From: CBFDBF01 sp050293315
GTDB taxonomy: Bacteria; Pseudomonadota; Gammaproteobacteria; Chromatiales; Chromatiaceae
Assembly (NCBI GenBank): GCA_050293315.1
Contig: JBNKMS010000003.1
Location: 1-8,167 of the forward strand
Direction: 5' to 3'
DNA length: 8,167 bases
In this document: positions 1 to 5,211 of the stretch, piece after piece
Layout of the letters: each line of letters opens with the position of its first letter
Position numbering within the stretch: position 1 is the stretch's first letter
The notes under the pieces: generated by a model
What the model was told of the DNA's origin: nothing
The model's database searches: none
The model's input: the letters and a program-made list of their open reading frames with translations, nothing else
Position numbers and translations under genes: made by a program

Positions 1-1
1 T

Positions 2-598
2 TCGGCTGTGGCGCGCGCGCCACAACCAGGTCGTTATGATTTGGTTGCGATCGGGGCCTCGACCGGTGGACCAGTCGCGGTGCAGGGCCTGCTGTCGACG
101 TTACCTGGTGATTTTCCTTTACCAATAGTAGTCATTGTGCATATGCCGGCAAGTTTCACTCCCGCCTTTGCTGAACGTATGAATAGCCTCTGTCGAATCG
201 GAGTAAAGGAGGCGGCAGATGGAGATAGGCTCTCTCCCGGCAACGCCTATCTAGCTCCAGGGGGTAAGCAGATGCTGCTGGTTCAGCGGCATGGCATTAC
301 TACCATTCAGATCGAGGAGAGCAGACAGGAGCAGATCTACCGGCCATGTGTAGATGTCACCTTTGAGTCGGCGGCGCGGCTATTTCCTGGATCAGTCCTC
401 GCTATTGTGCTTACGGGGATGGGGTCAGATGGTATGCGTGGGGCAAAGCTGTTGCACCAGGGCGGCTCTACTATCTGGTCGCAGGATGAAGAGAGCTCCG
501 TAGTTTATGGAATGCCACAAGCGGTAGAGAGTGCAGGTTTATCGCATAGGGTGATGTCGCTGCAGGGTATAGGCGTAGCTATGGGTAAGGTACGTTGA
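2..598 (+). CDS. cheB: CheB, chemotaxis protein-glutamate methylesterase (C-terminal catalytic domain; 5' end cut by the window)
   Basis: CheB removes methyl groups from glutamates of chemoreceptors and deamidates glutamines, which resets receptors during adaptation in the cytoplasm. The open frame runs in from the window edge. A GTG at 8 is probably not the start, because the frame stays open upstream and full CheB proteins carry an N-terminal receiver domain of about 120 residues that should lie outside. Counting that GTG codon as residue 1, the serine nucleophile is S18 in GASTGGP, the histidine is H45 in IVHMP and the aspartate is D141 in TGMGSDG, so the catalytic triad is complete. The LAPGGKQM segment at 82-89 is also typical. 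The stop codon is one base from motC. The identification is firm; only the missing receiver half is unseen. Confidence 0.95.
   Translation, partial: SAVARAPQPGRYDLVAIGASTGGPVAVQGLLSTLPGDFPLPIVVIVHMPASFTPAFAERMNSLCRIGVKEAADGDRLSPGNAYLAPGGKQMLLVQRHGITTIQIEESRQEQIYRPCVDVTFESAARLFPGSVLAIVLTGMGSDGMRGAKLLHQGGSTIWSQDEESSVVYGMPQAVESAGLSHRVMSLQGIGVAMGKVR
7..24. repeat. 18-bp perfect GC-rich palindrome inside cheB
   Basis: TGTGGCGCGCGCGCCACA reads the same on both strands, with nine of nine pairs matching. It encodes part of the linker (V-A-R-A-P) just before the CheB catalytic domain, and its core is alternating CG. It could form a hairpin in RNA or be a chance result of alanine/arginine codons. No function is known. 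Confidence 0.7.
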
Positions 599-599
599 T

Positions 600-1340
600 A
601 TGGATATCCTCAGCATTATTGGAGTTATCCTGGCATTTGGAGCAATCCTTGTAGGTAATTCCCTTGAGGGTGGTCATGTCGATACGCTGATAAACGGGCC
701 GGCCATTGTCATTGTCTCCGGCGGGACGGTTGGAGCGATGTTGTTACAGACACCGATCTCAGTATTTATGCACGCGATCCGCACAGCGGGAAGCGTTTTT
801 CTACCGCCGCATATAGAGATTGCCCCGGCGATCAAGAAGATCGTCCAGTGGAGTAGCGTTGCCAGAAAAGAGGGACTGCTGGGGTTGGAGAAGATCACTG
901 AAAAAGAGCCCGATCTATTTATACGCAAAGGGATGGAGCTGCTGGTTGATGGTAGCGAACCTGAGGTGATACGCGCCATCATGGAGGTGGATTTAGAGAC
1001 CAGGGAGCAACATGATCTGCAAGCCGCTAGAGTATTTGAATCCATGGGGGGTTACTCCCCGACCATCGGGATCATAGGCGCTGTAATGGGGTTGATCCAT
1101 GTAATGCAGAACCTGGCTGATCCCAGTCGCCTTGGCAGCGGTATTGCCACCGCTTTTGTTGCCACAATCTATGGCGTAGGTTTGGCAAATCTATTTCTTC
1201 TTCCGTTTGGTAACAAACTTAAATCCCTTGCAATGGAGAGATCACACTATAGGGACATGATCATCGAGGGAATCATCTCTATAGCTGAAGGAGAGAATCC
1301 TCGGTACATAGAATCTAAACTGCAGGGATATCTGAAGTAG
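600..1340 (+). CDS. motC: MotC, flagellar stator subunit of the MotA/PomA/ExbB family
   Basis: This inner-membrane subunit forms the ion-driven stator with MotD and pushes on the rotor protein FliG. At 246 residues it has the size expected of Pseudomonas-type MotC and is shorter than enterobacterial MotA. Four membrane segments can be seen, at about 2-20, 33-53, 153-173 and 183-204. The cytoplasmic loop between segments 2 and 3 carries R89 and E97, matching the charged residues of MotA that contact FliG. P154 (in YSPTIGIIGAVMG) and P202 (in LFLLPFGNKL) match the two conserved prolines that gate proton flow. It starts one base after the cheB stop, which suggests translational coupling, and motD follows directly. 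Whether the driving ion is H+ or Na+ cannot be proved here; the MotC type is usually proton-driven. Confidence 0.93.
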   Translation: MDILSIIGVILAFGAILVGNSLEGGHVDTLINGPAIVIVSGGTVGAMLLQTPISVFMHAIRTAGSVFLPPHIEIAPAIKKIVQWSSVARKEGLLGLEKITEKEPDLFIRKGMELLVDGSEPEVIRAIMEVDLETREQHDLQAARVFESMGGYSPTIGIIGAVMGLIHVMQNLADPSRLGSGIATAFVATIYGVGLANLFLLPFGNKLKSLAMERSHYRDMIIEGIISIAEGENPRYIESKLQGYLK

Positions 1341-1345
1341 GGTGG
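1339..1345 (+). promoter_or_regulatory. Ribosome binding site deciding the motD start
   Basis: AGGGTGG overlaps the motC stop codon and ends 8 nt before the ATG at 1354. It favours that ATG over the in-frame GTG at 1342, which lies inside the site itself. Confidence 0.55.
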
Positions 1346-1353
1346 TAGTCTAT

Positions 1354-2286
1354 ATGGCGCGTAAGAGACGACATTTAGAACCCGAAAATCATGAGCGTTG
1401 GTTGGTATCATATGCCGACTTCATTACTTTGCTATTCGCATTTTTTGTAGTGATGTATTCCATCTCTTCAGTTAACGATGGCAAGTACAGAGTTCTTTCT
1501 AATACCCTGACCGATGCGTTTCTTACCCCGGCGCAGAGTGCTGACCCGATCCAGATAGGCGAGCAGGCGCGTACCCTTGCCCCTGTGGCTGGCGAATACG
1601 CAGCGCCGGTGGAGGGGGATGCCACTGCTAACGTAGCAGATGATGGAGAGAAGAGCGCAGATGGCGTGGCAGATGATGGAGGTAATATCGCAGAGGGCGC
1701 GGCAGATAATGGAGAGAATAGAGCTGAGGCCGCGGCAGAAGATGGGGCCGAGGAGCAAGTGGTGCAAGAGGGACAACAACTACTCTCTACTTCTGATCGC
1801 GCACCGATATTCCAGAGCGCTGAAGAGACGATATTCAACCTGAAATCGGCGCTGGATCCATTCATAGAGCAGGATCTGGTCAATATTCTCAAGACCGATC
1901 GTGGGATTGAGGTGGAGATGCGCAGCAAGATGCTGTTTGAGAGCGGTAGCGCCAGGCTATCGAGAGATGCGGTAGCGGCGCTGCGTAATGTAACGGCGAT
2001 TATTGGTCGCCTACCCAATCAGATTCAGGTGGAGGGGCATACCGATGACGTCCCTATCCAGACTATTGCGTTCCCATCTAACTGGGAGCTGTCTGCGGCG
2101 CGAGCGGCCAGTGTGGTGCACCTATTCACGCGCTTAGGTGTTGATGCCACCCGTATGTCGGCTGTCGCTTATGGCGAGTACCAGCCGGTGGGTGATAACG
2201 GTAGTGAGGAGGGTAGGCAGAAGAACCGGCGGGTGGCAATTGTCATCTTACATACGCCAGAGACAGGGCGCAGGGGTGGGGGCTAA
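1354..2286 (+). CDS. motD: MotD, flagellar stator subunit of the MotB family with an OmpA-like peptidoglycan-binding domain
   Basis: MotD pairs with MotC and anchors the stator to the cell wall. The ATG at 1354 is chosen because MARKRRHLEPENHERW is the typical MotD beginning; the GTG at 1342 would add only four residues. The product has 310 residues. A single membrane helix spans about 18-38 and contains D22 in SYADFITLLFAFF, the ion-carrying aspartate equivalent to D32 of E. coli MotB. Residues 40-184 form a periplasmic linker that includes an acidic tandem repeat at 94-134. Residues 185-300 form the OmpA-like domain, with GHTDD at 228-232, SNWELSAARA at 242-251 and NRRV at 291-294. The stop overlaps the parC start as TAATG. 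The identification is firm; the repeat is the odd part. Confidence 0.93.
   Translation: MARKRRHLEPENHERWLVSYADFITLLFAFFVVMYSISSVNDGKYRVLSNTLTDAFLTPAQSADPIQIGEQARTLAPVAGEYAAPVEGDATANVADDGEKSADGVADDGGNIAEGAADNGENRAEAAAEDGAEEQVVQEGQQLLSTSDRAPIFQSAEETIFNLKSALDPFIEQDLVNILKTDRGIEVEMRSKMLFESGSARLSRDAVAALRNVTAIIGRLPNQIQVEGHTDDVPIQTIAFPSNWELSAARAASVVHLFTRLGVDATRMSAVAYGEYQPVGDNGSEEGRQKNRRVAIVILHTPETGRRGGG
1633..1755 (+). repeat. 33-bp in-frame tandem repeat in the MotD linker (about 3.7 copies)
   Basis: Three full units start at 1633, 1666 and 1699, and a partial unit at 1732. Each is 11 codons and encodes variants of V/A-A-D/E-D/N-G-x-x-x-A-x-G/A. Copies 1 and 2 share gcagatgatgga exactly, and copy 3 differs there by one base. 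The product is acidic, rich in Ala, Gly and Asp, and probably disordered in the periplasm. The multiple of three keeps the frame open whatever the copy number. Confidence 0.85.
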
Positions 2287-3086
2287 TGAAGATCTGGAGT
2301 ATTTCCAACCAGAAAGGTGGAGTCGGGAAGACCACAACAGCCGTGACTCTGGGCGGACTGTTGGTCGGTTCCGGGATGCGCACGCTATTGGTGGATATCG
2401 ATCCCCAAGGTTCAATGACAAGCTATTTTCGCTACGATCCTGAGAGTCTGGAGGATAGCACCTACTCAATATTCAGGGCCAAGACAGAGCAGCGTACGAT
2501 TGATCCAGCATCACTCTTGTGCAGTACAGGAACCGAGGGGCTGGAGCTGTTTCCCGCATCGGTGGCTCTGGCAACACTGGACCGGCAGGCAGGCGGACTA
2601 GAGGGTATGGGACTGGTCCTGCAGCAGGCGTTGGCCACCCTGAAAGATCGCTTCGACTATATATTAATGGATTGTCCCCCAATGCTAGGGGTGCTGATGG
2701 TAAATGCGTTGGCCGCGTGTGAGCATCTTATTATTCCGGTACAGACAGAGTTTCTGGCCCTAAAAGGGCTGGAGCGGATGCTGCATACCTTGGATATGAT
2801 CTTAAGGGCCAGGGCAGAACCACTGACCTACACTATTGTTCCAACCATGTTTGATCGTCGTACAAACGCCTCAATTGACAGCCTGCAGATGTTACAGGAG
2901 ACATATAAGGAGACGCTTTGGAACGATGTTATCCCTGTGGATACCAATTTTCGCGAGGCCAGTAGGGCTGGGGTACCGGCCTCTATCTGTTTTCCGAATA
3001 CCCACGGTGTCATTGCCTATATTAAGTTGTTGCAGTTTCTGCAGCAGGACGAGGGTAGTGGACTGCAGCAAGAGGTGTCGACATGA
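2286..3086 (+). CDS. parC: ParC, ParA/MinD-family ATPase for polar placement of chemotaxis proteins
   Basis: This 266-residue protein has the full set of ParA ATPase motifs. A deviant Walker A, KGGVGKTTT, starts at K10 (signature lysine) with K15 in the P loop. Switch I is LLVDIDPQGS at 35-43, and the Walker B strand DYILMDCPP has D129. The gene sits between stator and CheW-like genes rather than beside parB, so chromosome or plasmid partition is unlikely. In Vibrio and Pseudomonas, ParC at this position carries chemotaxis arrays to the old pole together with ParP. Its ATG overlaps the motD stop (TAATG), and its TGA overlaps the parP ATG (ATGA), so the three genes are probably translated together. 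The ATPase family is certain; the polar role is inferred from context. Confidence 0.9.
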   Translation: MKIWSISNQKGGVGKTTTAVTLGGLLVGSGMRTLLVDIDPQGSMTSYFRYDPESLEDSTYSIFRAKTEQRTIDPASLLCSTGTEGLELFPASVALATLDRQAGGLEGMGLVLQQALATLKDRFDYILMDCPPMLGVLMVNALAACEHLIIPVQTEFLALKGLERMLHTLDMILRARAEPLTYTIVPTMFDRRTNASIDSLQMLQETYKETLWNDVIPVDTNFREASRAGVPASICFPNTHGVIAYIKLLQFLQQDEGSGLQQEVST

Positions 3087-3784
3087 CAACGCAGAGGCAG
3101 AGTCAAAGGGCACGTCTGGCAGAGCCTGAACAGGTGGTATATGAATACCTCGATCTACTACTCAGAGAGGTAGATGAGCAACAGTCCGAGGTGGTCGTAG
3201 AACAGGTTGTAGAGGTCAAGCCAAGGCCGGCGGAGGCCATAGAGCAGGTTGTAGAGATTAGGCCGGATGTGGCCACGCCAGCAGAGGAAGCGACCGAGAC
3301 CGAGGTAATAGCGCCGGAGTGGGCGGATGAACCGTTTCAGTCACTTATATTCCGAGTACAAGGGATAACCCTGGCGGTGCCGCTAATGTCGCTGGATGGA
3401 ATATTAAAGTGGGAGGAGGATGCGGTTCCGATGCCATGGCAGCCGGAGTGGCATATGGGGGTACTGCCATATCGGGACAGGCAGATGGTGGTAATAGACA
3501 GCGTCCGGCTGTTGATGCCAGAGGAAGCCGTCGAAGAACCGGTTAGTAGGGAGAGAGGAACCCATATTTTGGTTATTGGGGATGGTCGCTGGGGTCTGGC
3601 CTGTGACAGTCTGGCCAGCCCGGTTCTTCTGCATAAGGACGATGTGCAGTGGGGTGGGCAAAACCCGGATAGGGCATGGGCGGCAGGGACGCTGATTGAG
3701 AGGTTGTGTGTACTGCTAGATATTACTGCGGTGGAGAGATTATTAGGCACGAATAATGCAGGAAATTTGGACACGGGTGTGTGA
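3083..3784 (+). CDS. parP: ParP-like protein: variable acidic N-terminal part plus a CheW-like domain
   Basis: The 233-residue product has two parts. Residues 1-82 are rich in Val, Glu and Pro and probably extended, including a duplicated EQVVE motif. Residues 84-222 resemble a CheW fold (SLIFRVQGITLAVPL at 87-101, GVLPYRDRQMVVID at 126-139, GLACDS at 171-176), though the canonical INLRG loop of CheW is replaced by GVLPYRDR. In Vibrio, ParP uses such a domain to join CheA arrays and binds ParC, keeping arrays at the pole. The ATGA overlap with parC supports a paired function. The lead segment VVYEYLDLLL at 18-27 may be a short helix. The symbol rests on position and domain order, so a plain CheW-domain protein name is the safe alternative. 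Confidence 0.8.
   Translation: MTTQRQSQRARLAEPEQVVYEYLDLLLREVDEQQSEVVVEQVVEVKPRPAEAIEQVVEIRPDVATPAEEATETEVIAPEWADEPFQSLIFRVQGITLAVPLMSLDGILKWEEDAVPMPWQPEWHMGVLPYRDRQMVVIDSVRLLMPEEAVEEPVSRERGTHILVIGDGRWGLACDSLASPVLLHKDDVQWGGQNPDRAWAAGTLIERLCVLLDITAVERLLGTNNAGNLDTGV
3200..3265 (+). repeat. 42-bp-period direct repeat in the ParP linker
   Basis: Two copies, starting at 3200 and 3242 and exactly 14 codons apart, encode EQVVEVKPRP and EQVVEIRP (residues 40-49 and 54-61). The string caggttgtagag is identical in both. The second copy is shorter. Confidence 0.7.
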
Positions 3785-3825
3785 ATGTCCAGGATTTGAC
3801 ACTGATTTTTGAGCGAATCGCATAT

Positions 3826-3830
3826 AGGAA
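3826..3830 (+). promoter_or_regulatory. Ribosome binding site for cheW
   Basis: AGGAA lies 5 nt before the ATG at 3836. It supports that start over an in-frame TTG at 3809, which has no such site. Confidence 0.65.
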
Positions 3831-3835
3831 CTGCT

Positions 3836-4318
3836 ATGGCTACTGCTACAGAAGAAACAGCACAGGATGATCAGGCTATGCGTCTGCTGGTGTTTAGGTT
3901 GGAGGATGAGGCCTATGGCGTCAACGTTATGCATGTACAGGAGGTATTGCGGATCACCGAGATTGCTCCTGTCCCTGGTGCCCCGGAGTATGTGTTAGGG
4001 ATTATTAACCTGCGCGGCAGTGTGGTCACTGTGATCGACACCCGTCTCCGTTTTGGCCTGGGAGAGGGCGAGACGACTGATGATAGCCGTATTGTCGTCA
4101 TTGAGAGTGAACAGCAGGTGGTAGGGATTTTGGTAGATAGCGTGGCGGAGGTGGTAGATCTGCGCTCTTCGCAGATTGACGCCGCACCAAATGTTGGTAA
4201 TGAGGAGAGTTCACGCTATATCCAGGGGGTAGCCACACTGGGCGATATGTTGCTGATCGTAGTGGATCTGAACAAGCTGCTAACCGTTAGCGAATGGACT
4301 GAGGTTGGAATGCTGTAG
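3836..4318 (+). CDS. cheW: CheW, chemotaxis coupling protein
   Basis: CheW links chemoreceptors to the CheA kinase in cytoplasmic arrays. The product has 160 residues, the normal length, and one CheW domain from about residue 15 to 150. Diagnostic segments are LLVFRLEDEAYGV at 17-29, VPGAPEYVLGIINLRG at 46-61 with the receptor-contacting R60, VVTVIDTRLRFG at 63-74 and GILVDSVAEVV at 97-107. The start at 3836 has a good ribosome binding site. A 51-bp gap separates it from parP, the first loose junction in the operon. Together with the separate ParP, the cell would have one core CheW and one localisation-type CheW domain from this locus. Confidence 0.94.
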   Translation: MATATEETAQDDQAMRLLVFRLEDEAYGVNVMHVQEVLRITEIAPVPGAPEYVLGIINLRGSVVTVIDTRLRFGLGEGETTDDSRIVVIESEQQVVGILVDSVAEVVDLRSSQIDAAPNVGNEESSRYIQGVATLGDMLLIVVDLNKLLTVSEWTEVGML

Positions 4319-4387
4319 ACATAGCGAGGTTATAGAAAGTGACGCATTTCCTCAGATTCTGTATGCATTTTTACCTGGGGCTGCGTA

Positions 4388-4561
4388 ATGCCTGATATAC
4401 GCGAACCATCTCCAATCAAACCGATTTGGCCCTCCAGACCGGAGCGAAATGTAGGCAAACGTAAACAGCGTGAGCAGCAAAAGCGTGAACAGACCGGGAA
4501 GCGTCAAAAGGGCGGCGGAGGGTCAGATGAACAGCGCTCCCATATCGATGATTTTGCCTGA
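4388..4561 (+). CDS. Small basic hypothetical protein (57 aa) between cheW and the DUF2802 gene
   Basis: An open frame from ATG 4388 to TGA 4561 encodes 57 residues. A TGGGG stretch ending 7 nt before the ATG can serve as a ribosome binding site, and the next gene's binding site overlaps its stop. The protein starts MPDIREPSPIKPIWPSRPER, continues with a Lys/Arg/Gln-rich middle (KRKQREQQKREQTGKRQKG, residues 25-43), a run of glycines, and ends in HIDDFA. No signal peptide or membrane helix is present. I do not recognise its family with certainty. Its place inside a tight operon, the spacing on both sides, and the non-random layout of a proline head, basic middle and acidic tail argue that it is real. 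A role with the flagellar or chemotaxis machinery is only inferred from location. Confidence 0.65.
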   Translation: MPDIREPSPIKPIWPSRPERNVGKRKQREQQKREQTGKRQKGGGGSDEQRSHIDDFA

Positions 4562-4573
4562 GGAATAAGTGAT

Positions 4574-4993
4574 ATGAATACGTTCTGGATAGTGACGATG
4601 CCGATAGCCTCTGTAGTGATAGCTTCTGTGGTACTGCTTGCCGGAACTCTGCGCAGACAACGCCGTCGCATAAACGGAATGGAGGCGCAGATTGAACACC
4701 TGGTATCCAGTATTAATGCGCTTTGTGCCAGTGCAGTCGGTGTAGACAGGAGGGTGGTTCAGCTGGAACGCAGAGGAAGAGAGATGAGACACCGCCAGGA
4801 GAACATAGAGACCCACCAACCTGGTGACCGTCCGTATGGTGAGGCGATTCAGATGGTCCATCAGGGTGCCGCAAAATCACGTCTTGTAGAGGAGTTGGGC
4901 CTTAGTCGTAGCGAGGCTGAGTTGTTGGTAACACTGCATGGCGGGGCGAGAGAAGATAGCTCAAATACCCATCACAGGTCACATTTATCGTAA
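4574..4993 (+). CDS. DUF2802 domain-containing membrane-anchored protein
   Basis: The 139-residue product begins with one membrane helix at about 4-25, then an Arg-rich stretch (RRQRRR, 27-32), which by the positive-inside rule puts the rest in the cytoplasm. A helical, probably coiled-coil part follows at 33-80. The DUF2802 core is about 49-122: ALCASAVGVDRRVVQLERR, then DRPYGEAIQMVHQGA and the end GLSRSEAELLVTLH, which resembles a small helix-turn-helix. This family is commonly found right after cheW in flagellar loci of gammaproteobacteria (PA1465 occupies that place in P. aeruginosa), but its function is not established. The general architecture recalls the Bacillus motility protein SwrB, though that is analogy only. 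GAGGAATAAG ahead of the ATG gives the ribosome binding site. It is the last gene of the operon seen here. Confidence 0.85.
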   Translation: MNTFWIVTMPIASVVIASVVLLAGTLRRQRRRINGMEAQIEHLVSSINALCASAVGVDRRVVQLERRGREMRHRQENIETHQPGDRPYGEAIQMVHQGAAKSRLVEELGLSRSEAELLVTLHGGAREDSSNTHHRSHLS

Positions 4994-5019
4994 AACTTCG
5001 TAGATTAATAAGTTTTTTT
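4992..5019 (+). terminator. Weak terminator-like hairpin at the end of the chemotaxis operon
   Basis: AAAACTT (4992-4998) pairs with AAGTTTT (5010-5016) around an 11-nt loop, and the T-run continues to 5019. It begins at the DUF2802 stop codon. The stem has one GC pair only, so termination would be inefficient. Confidence 0.35.
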
Positions 5020-5064
5020 GTTCCAGATTGATCATCTATTCACGATTTCTGAACTTTTAGGTCG

Positions 5065-5092
5065 TTTACATCCTCTAATGGTGATATATAGT
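5065..5092 (+). promoter_or_regulatory. Sigma-70-like promoter for the OmpA-domain gene
   Basis: TTTACA (5065-5070) and TATAGT (5087-5092) are 16 nt apart, each with five of six consensus bases. The predicted transcript starts near 5099, giving a leader of about 112 nt before the ATG at 5212. No competing promoter of this quality was seen in the gap. The -35/-10 match is read by eye and untested. Confidence 0.5.
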
Positions 5093-5104
5093 CTTTGACG
5101 ATTT

Positions 5105-5156
5105 AACCGTACCAGTGTTTGTGTTGTAAATACATGAAAACAGTATGGTTTTTTTT
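5105..5156 (+). promoter_or_regulatory. 5'-terminal stem-loop of the ompA leader followed by a run of eight T
   Basis: AACCGTAC (5105-5112) pairs with GTATGGTT (5143-5150) with one G-U pair. An inner stem joins TGTTT (5116-5120) to AAACA (5138-5142), leaving a CAG bulge. Eight T follow at 5149-5156. It may be an mRNA-stabilising 5' hairpin, an attenuator, or a terminator for the upstream operon. Confidence 0.45.
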
Positions 5157-5158
5157 AG

Positions 5159-5178
5159 TTAGTCCATGTATGGACTGA
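5159..5178 (+). promoter_or_regulatory. Second leader hairpin upstream of the ompA ribosome binding site
   Basis: AGTCCA (5161-5166) and TGGACT (5171-5176) close a TGTA loop. The stem extends by a T-G wobble and a T-A pair to 5159-5178. It lies 22 nt ahead of the AGGGG ribosome binding site, which stays outside the stem. Confidence 0.45.
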
Positions 5179-5200
5179 GTCCTGAGGTTTTAACTCTACT

Positions 5201-5205
5201 AGGGG
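5201..5205 (+). promoter_or_regulatory. Ribosome binding site for the OmpA-domain gene
   Basis: AGGGG lies 6 nt before the ATG at 5212. It adjoins another in-frame ATG at 5206 with no spacing, so 5212 is the better start. Confidence 0.6.
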
Positions 5206-5211
5206 ATGATC

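Noticed and set aside
1389..2018. Long minus-strand frame opposite motD
   Set aside because: It is a shadow of a GC-biased coding region; its product is low-complexity serine and alanine with no recognisable domain or binding site.
2286..3086. ParA-type gene as a plasmid or chromosome partition system
   Set aside because: There is no parB or centromere-like repeat nearby, and the stator and chemotaxis neighbours fit ParC instead.
3796..3828. Possible cheW promoter with a perfect TTGACA at 3796-3801
   Set aside because: The only TATA-like stretches are 19-21 nt away and poorly matched, and a start there would fall next to the cheW ATG, leaving out the ribosome binding site.
4581..4607. Flagellar sigma-28-like -10 (GCCGATAG at 4600-4607)
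   Set aside because: It lies inside the DUF2802 gene and no TAAA element is found at the required distance upstream.
5095..5132. Second promoter from TTGACG (5095-5100)
   Set aside because: No -10 sequence occurs at 15-19 nt; the nearest AT-rich candidate (TAAATA at 5127-5132) is 26 nt away.
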